Shown: piece after piece, positions 16,107 to 26,159 of the stretch
Numbering within the stretch: position 1 is the stretch's first letter
Layout of the letters: each line of letters begins with the position of its first letter
NCBI RefSeq assembly: GCF_000162575.1
Contig: NZ_CM000776.2
Coordinates: forward strand, 1,393,629-1,457,628
Length of the DNA stretch: 64,000 nucleotides
Direction of reading: 5' to 3'
Source of the DNA: Helicobacter canadensis MIT 98-5491
GTDB taxonomy: Bacteria; Campylobacterota; Campylobacteria; Campylobacterales; Helicobacteraceae
The notes under the pieces: model-generated
The model's input: the letters and a program-made list of their open reading frames with translations, nothing else
Told to the model about the DNA's origin: nothing
The model's database searches: none
Position numbers and translations under genes: made by a program

Positions 16107-17500
16107 AATTATTTACTTATAATGCTGAAACTTCTGCCCTTGCTTTAGCAGAAGCCAAAAAGGAACTCGGCGATGAATTTTCCATCATCTCGCAAAAAAA
16201 ACTTGCCGATGGTAACTATGAAATCTCTGTTGCCATTAGCGAAGAAGATTTAAAACAACTCAAAACTAAACAAGAACAAACCAAGCAAGAACAAACACCT
16301 CCCATTAAAAATAACAATATTGCAGAACGCCTAGAACTTATTGCCCAAAAAGAATTAGAAAGAAAACGCGCAGCACAAAGTCTGCAGAATCTACCTGAAG
16401 ATGTTTCCTTGCAACTCTCTGATGCAGTGCGTCAAATCTCTCAAATTGCTGGAGTTAATACCAAGATTCCACCAAAATCCACTTACCCAAAAGAATCTCC
16501 ATCGCCTCAAATCAAAGATGATTCCACTCCCAAAAAGCCTAAAGAAACCACCAAGGCAAAAAAACAAGAAGAAGCTCAAGATCTATCAAATTTACGCATT
16601 ATTCGTGGTGAAATCGATAAACTTAATGACAAAATCAAACTCATACAAAATATGTTTTGGGAAGAGAAAGGACCCAAAAAAGAAGGATTGATTATCCCTC
16701 ATGAATTTGCAGAAATCTATCGTATTGCCAAAGCTAGTGGAATGGCTAGGGAGCATTTAGAAAAAATTATGCAGCTTACTTTAGAATTAATGCCTATTAA
16801 AATGCGTGAAAATTCCGTGCTAATTAAGCGTTATTTTCGTGAAGTTTTACGCAAAATGGTCTATGCAAGAACAGAAAATCTAAATAGCAATGTTAAAAAT
16901 ATTATGATGCTTGTAGGTCCAACTGGAGTAGGCAAAACCACAACTTTAGCCAAACTTGCTGCGCGTTACTCTAGAATGCTTAATAAAAACTATAAAGTTG
17001 GAATCATCACTCTTGATACCTACCGAATTGGTGCGGTAGATCAACTTATGTTTTATGCCAAAAAAATGAAACTAAGCATTGACACCGTTGTAGATACAGA
17101 AGAATTTATTAATGCCCTTGATTCGCTAAAATATTGTGATTACATCTTAATTGACACGGTAGGAAGCTCCCAACACGATAGATCCAAACTTGAATCGCTC
17201 AAAAGCTTTGTCAATGCCGATCCCAATACAAAAATTGATGTAAGCCTTGTAATGAGTGCGACTACAAAATATGAGGATTTAAAAGACATTTATCACACCT
17301 TTTCCACACTAGGCATCGATACACTCATTTTTACTAAGTTAGATGAAACCCATAGCTATGGGAATATTTTCTCGCTTATCTATGAAACCAAAAAGGCAAC
17401 TAGCTATTTCTCAATTGGGCAAGAAGTGCCTAATGATTTAATGGTTGCTACCAGCGATTTTTTAATTGATTGCTTGTTAGATGGATTAGTTCGATCATGA
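16103..17500 (+). CDS. flhF: flagellar SRP-type GTPase FlhF
   Basis: Places the flagellum at the pole and takes part in flagellar gene control. An N-terminal basic, low-complexity region (about residues 50-170, rich in K, E, P and Q) precedes the NG GTPase domain, with GPTGVGKTTTLAKLAARY near 272-289, TLDTYRIGAVDQL, DTVGSS (the DTxG position) and the TKLDE motif. It is followed immediately by flhG, its partner ATPase. Confidence 0.95.
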   Translation: MKLFTYNAETSALALAEAKKELGDEFSIISQKKLADGNYEISVAISEEDLKQLKTKQEQTKQEQTPPIKNNNIAERLELIAQKELERKRAAQSLQNLPEDVSLQLSDAVRQISQIAGVNTKIPPKSTYPKESPSPQIKDDSTPKKPKETTKAKKQEEAQDLSNLRIIRGEIDKLNDKIKLIQNMFWEEKGPKKEGLIIPHEFAEIYRIAKASGMAREHLEKIMQLTLELMPIKMRENSVLIKRYFREVLRKMVYARTENLNSNVKNIMMLVGPTGVGKTTTLAKLAARYSRMLNKNYKVGIITLDTYRIGAVDQLMFYAKKMKLSIDTVVDTEEFINALDSLKYCDYILIDTVGSSQHDRSKLESLKSFVNADPNTKIDVSLVMSATTKYEDLKDIYHTFSTLGIDTLIFTKLDETHSYGNIFSLIYETKKATSYFSIGQEVPNDLMVATSDFLIDCLLDGLVRS

Positions 17501-18354
17501 AAAATCAAGCTGCAAATTTAGAACTTCTCCTTGACACAACAAAAAAAATAAACACCAAATTCATCACTATTACAAGCGGAAAAGGTGGAGTTGGAAAATC
17601 CACCTTTAGTGCAAATCTTGCCTATAAACTTTGGCAATTGGGTTTCAAAGTTGGGATTTTTGATGCTGATATTGGACTTGCAAACTTAGATATTCTCTTT
17701 GGAGTTCGATGCGAAAAAAACCTCTTACATGTGCTAAAAAATCAAGCCAAGCTAAAAGATATTATTATCCCCATAGAACATAATCTTTATTTGATTCCAG
17801 GTGATTCAGGCACAGATATTTTTCGCTATAAAAGTGAGTTTATGTTTGAAACTCTTATTGAAGATTCTAGCCTTTTAGATTCTTTAGATTTTATCTTGAT
17901 TGATACAGGAGCAGGGATTGGCGAATACACCCAAACTTTTTTAAAAAATAGCGATGATTCCATTGTTATTACAATCCCCGATCCAGCAGCTATCACCGAT
18001 GCTTATGCCACGATCAAACTTGCTGCTAATTTCAAAGACAGAATCTTTATGCTTATTAATATGGCAAAAAATCAAGAAGAAGCCGAAATGATTTTTAATA
18101 AAATCCAAAAAATTGCACAAAGCAATATTGAAAATATTCGCTTAGAATATCTCGGCAAACTCACCAAAACACCGCTTATTAATCGCTATAGCAAAAATCG
18201 TGCTCTTTTTGTCAAAGAAGAACCAAACTGCAACGCTTCAATGGAAATAGAAAAAATCGCAAGATCCTTAGCTGCAAAATTGGAACAAAATGTGCTAGTG
18301 CAAGAAGATAAAAAGTTTGGGAAATTTCTCAAGAAAATTTTAGGACATTTTTAA
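17497..18354 (+). CDS. flhG: MinD-like ATPase controlling flagellar number (FlhG/YlxH)
   Basis: P-loop ATPase of the ParA/MinD family that works with FlhF to set flagellar number. The deviant Walker A is SGKGGVGKSTFSAN at 27-40; DADIGLANLD and LIDTGAGIG follow, and the C-terminus carries a basic amphipathic helix (KKFGKFLKKIL). The ATG at 17497 overlaps the flhF stop as ATGA; the frame is open 27 bp earlier but that start is internal to flhF. Confidence 0.94.
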   Translation: MKNQAANLELLLDTTKKINTKFITITSGKGGVGKSTFSANLAYKLWQLGFKVGIFDADIGLANLDILFGVRCEKNLLHVLKNQAKLKDIIIPIEHNLYLIPGDSGTDIFRYKSEFMFETLIEDSSLLDSLDFILIDTGAGIGEYTQTFLKNSDDSIVITIPDPAAITDAYATIKLAANFKDRIFMLINMAKNQEEAEMIFNKIQKIAQSNIENIRLEYLGKLTKTPLINRYSKNRALFVKEEPNCNASMEIEKIARSLAAKLEQNVLVQEDKKFGKFLKKILGHF

Positions 18355-18372
18355 ACATTTAAGGATAAATTT

Positions 18373-18762
18373 ATGGCATTAAAAATGGATAATTTCTTAA
18401 GTTTTGCGATTGTAAATGGATTTTTTATCGGACTTTTATTATCCTTTTTAAAATTCGATGAACCAGAAATGATTGTCGCTTGGACTCTTATTTCAACCAT
18501 AGGATTTTATTTAATCACTTTAGTAAGCGTTTCTCTTTTTGTGCGTTTTGTTAATGATCAAGAAACTCACGATAAACGCACTTCTTATAATGCAACATTA
18601 GAAGAATATATTCAAGAATTTGACAAACGAGAAAAAGTCGCAAACAAAATTCGTGGCTTCTTACGTGCTATGGAAAAAACTATGCGAGAGGAAGAACAAG
18701 AAGATCAAGCCACTCAAATAAGTAAATCAAAGAAAGAAAAAACTAATGCTGAAAACTTCTAA
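18373..18762 (+). CDS. small membrane protein of the flhG-fliA interval
   Basis: A 129-residue protein with two hydrophobic segments (about 10-27 and 36-58) and a charged, Lys/Glu-rich cytoplasmic tail. A gene of the same kind sits at this place in H. pylori. Function unknown; its fixed position between flhG and fliA suggests a flagellar role. It overlaps fliA by 17 bp. Confidence 0.75.
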   Translation: MALKMDNFLSFAIVNGFFIGLLLSFLKFDEPEMIVAWTLISTIGFYLITLVSVSLFVRFVNDQETHDKRTSYNATLEEYIQEFDKREKVANKIRGFLRAMEKTMREEEQEDQATQISKSKKEKTNAENF

Positions 18763-19453
18763 GGGATATGAAAATATCATCAAACAAAATCAAGATAATC
18801 TAGCATTAGACTATTTACCAGCACTCAAAGCACTTGCAGCTCGACTAAAGGAGAGATTACCTGCTAATGTGGAATTTGCTGATTTAGTGTCCATAGGCAC
18901 AGAAGAGCTTATCAAGCTTGCACGCAAATACGATCAAAATCTTAATGACTCTTTTTGGGGCTATGCAAAATCAAGGGTTTATGGAGCTATGCTTGACTAT
19001 TTAAGGGGGCTTGATTGTATGAGTCGCCACACAAGAACGCTGATAAAAAGCATCAACAAAGAAATTTCAAAATATTACAATGAATACCAAGAAGAACCCG
19101 ATAATGCTTATCTTAGTAAAGTCTTAAATGAAGATATTGAAAAAATAAAAGAAGCAAGGAATGCTAGTGAAATCTATGGAATCTTGCCCCTAGATGAAGA
19201 ATTAAGTGCAGCACAAGAAGATAAAACTTACAATAAAATAGAAAAACAAGAATTAATTGGAATCATTCAAAATATCTTAGAATCTGCATCAAAAAATGAA
19301 CAACTTGTGATACAACTTTATTATTATGAAGAATTAAGCTTTAAAGAAATTTCAGAAATTCTAGAAATTAGTGAATCAAGGATTTCACAAATTCATAAAT
19401 CTGTGATTCGCAAAATTAGAGCATACCTTGAAGAAAGGGGGATAGATGGCTGA
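18746..19453 (+). CDS. fliA: flagellar sigma factor FliA (sigma-28)
   Basis: RNA polymerase sigma factor for late flagellar genes. Region 2 contains VEFADLVSIGTEELIKLARKYD and YAKSRVYGAMLDYLRGLD; region 4 contains SFKEISEILEISESRISQIHKSVIRKIR. The 235-residue length is right for sigma-28. It overlaps fliM by 8 bp. Confidence 0.95.
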   Translation: MLKTSKGYENIIKQNQDNLALDYLPALKALAARLKERLPANVEFADLVSIGTEELIKLARKYDQNLNDSFWGYAKSRVYGAMLDYLRGLDCMSRHTRTLIKSINKEISKYYNEYQEEPDNAYLSKVLNEDIEKIKEARNASEIYGILPLDEELSAAQEDKTYNKIEKQELIGIIQNILESASKNEQLVIQLYYYEELSFKEISEILEISESRISQIHKSVIRKIRAYLEERGIDG

Positions 19454-20504
19454 TATATTAAGTCAAGAAGAAATTGATGCACTACTAGAAGTCGTGGATG
19501 ATGAAGGGACAGAGCCAGAAAGCTTTGAGAAACCTGCTACCATTCATCAAAGACAAATTACCCTCTATGATTTTAAGCGTCCCAATCGCGTTAGCAAGGA
19601 ACAATTAAGAGCTTTTAGAGGGATTCACGATAAAATGGCTCGTTCTCTCTCTAGCCAAATTTCGGCTATTATGCGATCTATCGTTGAGATTCAACTCCAT
19701 AGCGTAGATCAAATGACTTATGGAGAATTCTTAATGAGTTTACCAAGCCCAACAAGCTTCAATGTCTTCTCTATGAAACCCCTTGATGGAACGGGCGTTT
19801 TAGAAATTAACCCAAGTATCGCTTTCCCTATGATTGATAGACTTTTAGGGGGCAAAGGCGATCCTTATGAATCAACGCGTGAATTTAGTGACATTGAACT
19901 TAATTTATTAGATACTATTTTACGCCAAATGATGCAAAACTTAAAAGAAGCGTGGGCGCCTATTACAGAAATTTTTCCTAATGTGGATGTTAAAGAATCA
20001 AGCCCCAATGTTGTGCAAATCGTTGCGCAAAATGAAATTGTTATTATGGTGGTTATGGAAATCATCATAGGGCATAGCAGCGGAATGATGAATCTTTGCT
20101 ATCCTGTTATTTCTCTAGAATCCGTTCTTTCTCGCCTTGCTAGTCGCGATATTATGTTAAGCGAAACTAGCTCCAAAAAATCTCGCAATAAAGAACTTCA
20201 AGCCCTTTTAGGTGGAGCTAAAGTTAATGTTGCTGCAATCCTTGGAGAAACAAAACTCACATTAAGAGAAATTTTGGATTTGGAAGTGGGCGATATTATG
20301 AGACTTGATCGACCTGCTGATGACACCGTGATTATTAATGTAGATGGCAGGGAAAAATTCTTAGCAAGTATTGGGCTACACCGATACCGCAAAACCATTG
20401 AAATCAAAGAAATGATAAAAACCGAAAAAGATCAAGTCAAAGAAATCTTAGAAATGCTTGAATCACAACGTAAATCAAGAGCAAATGAAATCGAAGATGA
20501 ATAG
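19446..20504 (+). CDS. fliM: flagellar motor switch protein FliM
   Basis: C-ring protein that binds phosphorylated CheY. The N-terminus LSQEEIDALLE is the CheY-binding motif; the middle domain has YDFKRPNRVSKEQLRAFRGIHD, and the C-terminal SpoA domain has GDIMRLDRPADD and GREKFLASIGLHRYRKTIEI. Normal length; fliY follows after 8 bp. Confidence 0.96.
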   Translation: MADILSQEEIDALLEVVDDEGTEPESFEKPATIHQRQITLYDFKRPNRVSKEQLRAFRGIHDKMARSLSSQISAIMRSIVEIQLHSVDQMTYGEFLMSLPSPTSFNVFSMKPLDGTGVLEINPSIAFPMIDRLLGGKGDPYESTREFSDIELNLLDTILRQMMQNLKEAWAPITEIFPNVDVKESSPNVVQIVAQNEIVIMVVMEIIIGHSSGMMNLCYPVISLESVLSRLASRDIMLSETSSKKSRNKELQALLGGAKVNVAAILGETKLTLREILDLEVGDIMRLDRPADDTVIINVDGREKFLASIGLHRYRKTIEIKEMIKTEKDQVKEILEMLESQRKSRANEIEDE

Positions 20505-20512
20505 GAGAAAAT

Positions 20513-21370
20513 ATGCTTAATAATTTTTTAAATCTCATCACGCAAGAAAGTATCTCTACTATTGAAGGTTTATTAGGTCAAGCTCCAGATGTTAGCCACT
20601 TACAAGAAAAAGATGGCGATAAATCTGCACTCCAAGCTCCTATGGCTAGAGTGGATATTGAAGCAGACAATGGTGCTAAACTTGCTTTTTTCATTTCTCC
20701 AAAAGTCGCGACTGCCCTTGCTGATATGATGCTAGGAGGAGAAGGTAGCACGAAAGAAACAATGGATGATGATGATTTAGATGCAACCAAAGAAATTGTG
20801 TCTAATATTTTTGGGGCAGTTTCTACTTCACTTGGTGCACAAAAGGAACTTCCAAAACTTAGTTTTAGCCTTAAAGACATTCATTTTATTAGCGAAACTG
20901 CGGACTTAGAAACCGATCGCTTCACAAATTTTTATACTTTCTCTTTTAATCTAGGAACTATTCAAGACTCCCTATTTTTAGCCTTTTCAGAAGAGTTTGA
21001 AAATCTCTTTAAAGAAAATTCCCAAGAAACCAACCAAGAAACACCACAACCTTCGATTCAAAATACAAATCACCAAGACAATGCTGCTTTAGAACTCAAT
21101 AACGCAGAAATGAAAAATATGGCAATGTTGCTTGATGTGCGTTTGCAAGTCAAAGTGCGAATCGGGCAGAAAAAAATGCTTTTAAAAGATGTCATTGCTA
21201 TGGATATAGGAAGCGTTGTTGAATTAAATCAACTTGCAAATGATCCATTAGAGGTTTTAGTGGATGATAAAGTGATTGCTAAAGGAGAAGTGGTCATTGT
21301 TGATGGAAACTTTGGAATCCAAATTACAGAAATAGCTCCTAAAAAAGATAGAATCGAACAACTTATGTAA
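20513..21370 (+). CDS. fliY: flagellar motor switch protein FliY
   Basis: A 285-residue switch protein with an N-terminal CheC-like domain (ALADMMLGGEG near 65-75, then DLDATKEIVSNIFGAVSTSLG) and a C-terminal FliN-type SpoA domain (DVRLQVKVRIGQKKMLLKDV through GNFGIQITEI). It lacks the first FliM-like CheY-binding sequence. Last gene of the forward operon, convergent with radA. Confidence 0.93.
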   Translation: MLNNFLNLITQESISTIEGLLGQAPDVSHLQEKDGDKSALQAPMARVDIEADNGAKLAFFISPKVATALADMMLGGEGSTKETMDDDDLDATKEIVSNIFGAVSTSLGAQKELPKLSFSLKDIHFISETADLETDRFTNFYTFSFNLGTIQDSLFLAFSEEFENLFKENSQETNQETPQPSIQNTNHQDNAALELNNAEMKNMAMLLDVRLQVKVRIGQKKMLLKDVIAMDIGSVVELNQLANDPLEVLVDDKVIAKGEVVIVDGNFGIQITEIAPKKDRIEQLM

Positions 21371-21371
21371 A

Positions 21372-21401
21372 GCCTTAAAATAATATCAAATCCTTTAAGG
21401 C
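21372..21401. terminator. hairpin between convergent fliY and radA
   Basis: GCCTTAAA at 21372-21379 pairs with TTTAAGGC at 21394-21401 around a 14-base loop. The position between two convergent genes suits a two-way terminator, though T tracts are short. Confidence 0.45.
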
Positions 21402-21413
21402 GTTTATAGCAAA

Positions 21414-22757
21414 TCACATCCAATCAATAATTTTTGTAACTTCTTGGACTTCAAAGCATTTAATACCTAAATTTTGCGGAGGTTTTTTGGGTAAAATTGC
21501 CTTGTCAATCCCTAGAGATAATGCTTCTTTAAGTCTTTGTTCTACATTAGAAACTTCTCTAATATCTCCCACTAAACTTACTTCACCAATAAACACGCTT
21601 TGTGATGATAACACACGATTGCGAAAGCTTGAAAGAATCGCTGCAACAATGGCTAAATCCGCAGCTGTTTCTAAAATTTTAATCCCGCCTGTTACATTAA
21701 TAAAAACATCGTAGCGATTAAGCGGTATCTCAAGCTTTCTCTCCAATAAAGCTAAAATCATATTTAAACGATTTGTATCAAAACCTGTGCTAGCTCGCTT
21801 TGGCATACCATAAGCACAATCACTCACTAAGGCTTGAACCTCCAAAACCAATGCCCTACTACCCTCCAAAACTACACTTAAGGCACTTCCAGGACTTGAA
21901 GTTCTTTGGGAAAAAAATATTTTTGATGCTTCTTTAGCTCCTACAAGCCCATTGCTCCTCATCTCAAAAATCCCAACCTCACTAGTATTTCCAAAGCGAT
22001 TCTTAAAACCCCTTAGGAATCTTAATTCGCGACTAGAATCTCCCTCAAAATATAGCACACAATCTACCATATGCTCTAAGATTCTAGGACCTGCAATAGA
22101 TCCTTCTTTTGTAATGTGCCCAATAATAAAAACACAAATTCCCCATTCTTTAGCCAATCGCATTAATTCAAAAGTTACTTCACGCACCTGCGAAACACTT
22201 CCAGGGCTTGAAGCAATTTTCTCACTATAAAGAGTCTGAATACTATCAATTACAAGCATCGTATAATTGCGATCTTTGTTTTTAATAGCTGCGATAATTT
22301 CTTCTAATTGAATCGCATTTAAAAGATATAGATTCGGATTCATCGCTTCTAATCGCTCCGCACGCAAGGCAATTTGCGAACTACTTTCCTCACCACTTAC
22401 ATAAAGGACATTTTTACCTATTTTTGCAAGATTACTAGAAATCTTAAGCAATAAAGTTGATTTTCCAACCCCAGGACTTCCACCCACAAGATACATTCCG
22501 CCAAGCACGATTCCACCGCCAAGCACAATATCAAGCTCACTCTCTCCAGAACTAAAGCGAATAAATTCCTCTTCTTTAACTTCTGTAATGGGCGTAACTT
22601 TTGAAGTTTGCTTTAAAGAACTAAAAGCTTCTATGTGTTCTTCTTTTAATTCTAAAAAACTCTCCCAAGCACCACAATTAGAGCATTTTCCAAGCCATTT
22701 TGAGCTTTGAAATCCACAATGTTGGCATTCAAAGATTTGTGCTTTTTTCTTTGCCAT
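21414..22757 (-). CDS. radA: DNA repair protein RadA
   Basis: Recombination helper that processes branched DNA. From the ATG at 22757 (AGAGGA 5 nt upstream) the protein opens with MAKKKAQ and a four-cysteine zinc finger (CQHCG...CSNCG), then Walker A GGSPGVGKSTLLL near 90, the RadA motif KNRFGN, and a Lon-like C-terminal domain. The ORF is open six codons further upstream (22775) without a ribosome-binding site. Confidence 0.95.
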   Translation of the reverse strand: MAKKKAQIFECQHCGFQSSKWLGKCSNCGAWESFLELKEEHIEAFSSLKQTSKVTPITEVKEEEFIRFSSGESELDIVLGGGIVLGGMYLVGGSPGVGKSTLLLKISSNLAKIGKNVLYVSGEESSSQIALRAERLEAMNPNLYLLNAIQLEEIIAAIKNKDRNYTMLVIDSIQTLYSEKIASSPGSVSQVREVTFELMRLAKEWGICVFIIGHITKEGSIAGPRILEHMVDCVLYFEGDSSRELRFLRGFKNRFGNTSEVGIFEMRSNGLVGAKEASKIFFSQRTSSPGSALSVVLEGSRALVLEVQALVSDCAYGMPKRASTGFDTNRLNMILALLERKLEIPLNRYDVFINVTGGIKILETAADLAIVAAILSSFRNRVLSSQSVFIGEVSLVGDIREVSNVEQRLKEALSLGIDKAILPKKPPQNLGIKCFEVQEVTKIIDWM

Positions 22758-22850
22758 TTTAATCCTCTTATGCACCCACTCTCAAAGATAAATCTTGTTT
22801 AAAACTTGCAAACATCCAAAAACTAGTGGCAAAATCTATCACTTGGTATT

Positions 22851-23738
22851 TTAAGAATCAAAAATAGAATCTAAAATTGTCTGAATATATTTGCTTTCAT
22901 CAAACTCTACCAAGTCTTCTGCACCCTCTCCTACCCCAATATAAAGAATAGGCACACGCAAAGTATAAATGATACTAAAAATAGCCCCACCCTTACTCGT
23001 CCCATCAAGTTTGGTAATAATCACTCCATCAATACCGCCCAAAGTTTGGCTAAAAACCTTGGCTTGATCTAGGCTAGAAGTGCCCTGTGTGCCATCTAAA
23101 ATTAAAATTTTTCTATGGGGCGCACCCTCTTTTGCTTTATTACAGATTCGCAAGATTTTTTGTAATTCATTTTGCAAATTACTTTGATTATGCAATCTCC
23201 CTGCAGTATCAATAATCACACAATCAATCCCTTTTGCCACCGCTGAAGTAATAGTATCAAAGGCTACTGCAGATGGATCGTGTCCTTGCTTAGAAGCAAT
23301 CACAGGGATGCCAAGACGATTCCCCCAAAGGGTTAATTGTTCAATAGCTGCTGCCCTAAAAGTATCCCCTGCCCCTAAAATGACACTTTTACCTTGTTTT
23401 TTGTAGCGATTAGCTAACTTTGCAATTGTTGTAGTTTTGCCCGCTCCATTCACTCCAACAATCAAATCCACACAAGGCTTAGCCTCCACTTGCTTAGCTT
23501 GCACTTTATCATAATAACTCTCTCCCCTAAAAAGCCTAAGCAATGCAACTTCAAGTTCATTTTTACTAATCTCATCACCTAATGGAGAAAGGATTAATTC
23601 AATTAAATCATAATCCATATCCGTAGCAATTAACACTTCTTCTAATTCTTCTTTAGTAAGTTTTTTATGGGCTTTTGGCAATATTTCTTTAATGCTTTGT
23701 GTTGTTTTCTGTAAAGTTCTTTTTAAAATATCAAACAT
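22851..23738 (-). CDS. ftsY: signal recognition particle receptor FtsY
   Basis: GTPase that docks the SRP-ribosome complex at the membrane. The NG domain carries [18 protein letters not shown] at 95-112, [17 protein letters not shown] and [10 protein letters not shown]. At 295 residues it lacks the long acidic A domain of E. coli FtsY. It overlaps the lipoprotein gene upstream by 1 bp. Confidence 0.95.
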   Translation of the reverse strand: MFDILKRTLQKTTQSIKEILPKAHKKLTKEELEEVLIATDMDYDLIELILSPLGDEISKNELEVALLRLFRGESYYDKVQAKQVEAKPCVDLIVGVNGAGKTTTIAKLANRYKKQGKSVILGAGDTFRAAAIEQLTLWGNRLGIPVIASKQGHDPSAVAFDTITSAVAKGIDCVIIDTAGRLHNQSNLQNELQKILRICNKAKEGAPHRKILILDGTQGTSSLDQAKVFSQTLGGIDGVIITKLDGTSKGGAIFSIIYTLRVPILYIGVGEGAEDLVEFDESKYIQTILDSIFDS

Positions 23739-24367
23739 TATTTTGTCCTCATTTTTGCTACACTCTGCGATAAATCAAACTCCATCATTTCCTCTGGAAT
23801 TGCCCCTAAATAATGAATAATATATTCCCCTTTTTCATCATATAATACAATAAGAGGGATTCCATCAATTCCTCCTAAAGCTGAAAAAAGCTCTTCTCTA
23901 TTTTTTCCATACGCCAAAGGCAAAAAATATTGATTCTCTTGAATAAAAACCTCAACACTTTCTTGAAAATTTTCCGTTTCCCCAACCAAATCATCAATAG
24001 CAATTCCATAAATACCAATTTCATCGCCAAATTGCTTTTGTAGATTCTCTAAATGAGACAAAATAGCCACACAAGGCTCACACCAAGTCGTGAAAAAAAA
24101 CAATAACTTTATATTCTTTTTATCTGAAGTAACAAGCAAATCCTGCAAAACATTTGCTTTTTTAGGTTCAATATTTTTAAAATTATGATTTTTGTCTTGT
24201 GTGTTTCTTTGATTAATAATAAGCTTCTCTCCATTATTCATCAAAATATTTAAATTTTCTAAAGTTGCTTGCTCTTGAGTGGTTTCCAAAGTCTCTTTTG
24301 GCTTCTCACAAGCATTAAAAAACAATCCAATTCCTAAAATCATCAATGCTAAGATTACTTTTTTCAA
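23738..24367 (-). CDS. thioredoxin-fold lipoprotein (TlpA/ResA-like)
   Basis: A secreted lipoprotein: hydrophobic leader and lipobox ending at Cys20 (GLFFNAC), then a thioredoxin fold whose redox motif is WCEPC preceded by LLFFFTT, and a late cis-Pro region in [15 protein letters not shown]. Probably a periplasmic, membrane-anchored thiol reductase or oxidase. Its stop overlaps the ftsY start. Confidence 0.85.
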   Translation of the reverse strand: MKKVILALMILGIGLFFNACEKPKETLETTQEQATLENLNILMNNGEKLIINQRNTQDKNHNFKNIEPKKANVLQDLLVTSDKKNIKLLFFFTTWCEPCVAILSHLENLQKQFGDEIGIYGIAIDDLVGETENFQESVEVFIQENQYFLPLAYGKNREELFSALGGIDGIPLIVLYDEKGEYIIHYLGAIPEEMMEFDLSQSVAKMRTK

Positions 24368-24431
24368 ATCTACTCTCCTAAAATAAAGAAAAAATTATAC
24401 ACTCCCAAAAAGAAAAACCACATTAAAAAGC

Positions 24432-25409
24432 TTATTTTGTAAATAAATACCCCAAAGCAGAATGACTAAAATCACCAAATTTCTCAATGACTTCCAAAGG
24501 CAATTTAAGCTCCACAATACCATAAGCATAAGGCATAATCTCATAAGGCTGATAAATAAAAATCATTCCATCATAACCAAACAAAATAGCATCAGATACC
24601 TTAAAATTTTCAAAATCAATATAATCTTGCACTGCATCATCAACTTTTGCAAGATACTTTTGATATTCCTCCCAAAGAAGCCTTTTTAACTCCAAATTGT
24701 TTAAATCAATCATTTCATTAAGCGGAATAATTCCTTCCTTTTTTGAGACTACAACACCCCATTTTCCATAATTTCCGTGAGCTCCTCCCGTATAGAGATA
24801 ACTCATTTTTTCAAACACTAAAATCTCATCATCAAAATAATAAAGTCTATCTTTAATCGTTTCTTCCAAAGGAAACTTCTTAAGATATTCCAAAGCTTCC
24901 ATTCCTTCGGTATTTTTCAAATATTCCTGCATTGATTCTTTCAAAGAAGGCAAAAAAGTTTCTCTAATGTTTGTGCAATTAAATTCTTTTTGATACATTA
25001 ATTCTAAAAGGTTTTGAATCTTAGAATCATTAGAGCATAACACCAAAACGCTAACTTGGCTTGGGCTATCTTCAGAATATTGATAGACAATCTCTTGACT
25101 TTTGAGATTAAAAGAATCTTCAAGCACAACTTCATCTTGAATCTTTCCATTTTCAATCATAAAACTCTCTTCTCCACACTCTAGCTTTCCATTTTCCAAA
25201 ACCTTATTGGGCGATATTTCACAGCTTTGAAACTTTTGATTCTTCACTCCAGCAAACAAAATTCCTTGTGCATTTTGTGCAAGATATAATTTCCCTTTGT
25301 CAAAACGATAAATCGTATAAGTAATATCCTCACCCTGCATTCCAAAACCATTTGTAAATGCCAACATTACGCCTACAAACACTTTTAATAAAATCGCCCT
25401 AGTTTGCAT
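24432..25409 (-). CDS. secreted DUF3298-type protein
   Basis: A 325-residue protein with an N-terminal signal peptide and a C-terminal domain containing SYLYTGGAHGNYGKWG near residue 207, the hallmark of DUF3298 (the domain of RsiV-like and PdaC-like proteins). Other features are KFEYFDDEIL-like hydrophobic/acidic stretches before it. Some relatives bind lysozyme or act in the envelope; the role here is not known. Confidence 0.7.
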   Translation of the reverse strand: MQTRAILLKVFVGVMLAFTNGFGMQGEDITYTIYRFDKGKLYLAQNAQGILFAGVKNQKFQSCEISPNKVLENGKLECGEESFMIENGKIQDEVVLEDSFNLKSQEIVYQYSEDSPSQVSVLVLCSNDSKIQNLLELMYQKEFNCTNIRETFLPSLKESMQEYLKNTEGMEALEYLKKFPLEETIKDRLYYFDDEILVFEKMSYLYTGGAHGNYGKWGVVVSKKEGIIPLNEMIDLNNLELKRLLWEEYQKYLAKVDDAVQDYIDFENFKVSDAILFGYDGMIFIYQPYEIMPYAYGIVELKLPLEVIEKFGDFSHSALGYLFTK

Positions 25410-25479
25410 TATCCGCCCTTTGAATTCAAAAAATCTTTAAAAGATTCTAACATTATTTTTGATTTTTTGCACAAAACTA

Positions 25480-25508
25480 TTGATTTTTTTTAAAAGCATT
25501 GCTATAAT
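25480..25508 (+). promoter_or_regulatory. promoter of the tRNA cluster
   Basis: TTGATT at 25480-25485 and TATAAT at 25503-25508 with a 17-bp spacer, ending 17 bp before tRNA-Gly. No other promoter of this quality is seen within the four-tRNA cluster. Confidence 0.7.
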
Positions 25509-25525
25509 TTTACCCTTGCTTTTAT

Positions 25526-25600
25526 GCGGGAGTAGCTCAGTGGTAGAGCATAACCTTGCCAAGGTTGGGGCCGCGGGTTCGATCCCCGTCTCCCGCTCCA
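25526..25600 (+). tRNA. tRNA-Gly (GCC)
   Basis: Complete cloverleaf with acceptor GCGGGAG/CTCCCGC, anticodon GCC, T loop GGTTCGATCCC and encoded CCA. Confidence 0.97.
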
Positions 25601-25638
25601 TTTTTAAATCATAAAAGTAATGACTTTTAATAATGTTT

Positions 25639-25725
25639 GCCCGGGTGGTGAAATGGTAGACACAAGGGACTTAAAATCCCTCGGACATTGCGTCCGTGCC
25701 GGTTCAAGTCCGGCCCCGGGCACCA
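25639..25725 (+). tRNA. tRNA-Leu (TAA)
   Basis: Class II tRNA with acceptor GCCCGGG/CCCGGGC, anticodon TAA in a CTTAAAA loop, a variable arm CTCGGACATTGCGTCCGT, and encoded CCA. Confidence 0.97.
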
Positions 25726-25754
25726 CTAAATGGTGATGAAATAATCAAAATGGT

Positions 25755-25829
25755 GGCGACATAGCCAAGCGGTAAGGCATGGGCCTGCAAAGCCTTGATT
25801 CCCCAGTTCGAATCTGGGTGTCGCCTCCA
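25755..25829 (+). tRNA. tRNA-Cys (GCA)
   Basis: Acceptor GGCGACA/TGTCGCC, anticodon GCA, standard arms, encoded CCA. Confidence 0.97.
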
Positions 25830-25882
25830 CTTTATAATGCTTTATAAAATAAACTTTTAGTTTTTTAGTATTTTACATTTTT

Positions 25883-25970
25883 CGGGAGATGGCTGAGTGG
25901 TCGAAAGCGGCGGTCTTGAAAACCGTTGAGGGTAACACCTCCGGGGGTTCGAATCCCTCTCTCCCGGCCA
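25883..25970 (+). tRNA. tRNA-Ser (TGA)
   Basis: Class II tRNA with acceptor CGGGAGA/TCTCCCG, anticodon TGA in CTTGAAA, long variable arm and encoded CCA. It borders the defence island, but I saw no second copy of its 3' end that would mark an integration site. Confidence 0.96.
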
Positions 25971-26159
25971 CACTTTTATAGTCTCTATAAACTCTTATAG
26001 TAAATAAAATACCACAAAATCTTAAAATCCCTAAAATAACAACGCTTCAAGCTTCAATACTCCACCTAAATACAACTAAAAATTTTTAAAAAGCATAAGG
26101 TGGTATATATAAAATCACTTATACTCCCTGCTTTAAAAGCAATTTAGCGTATGTAAATT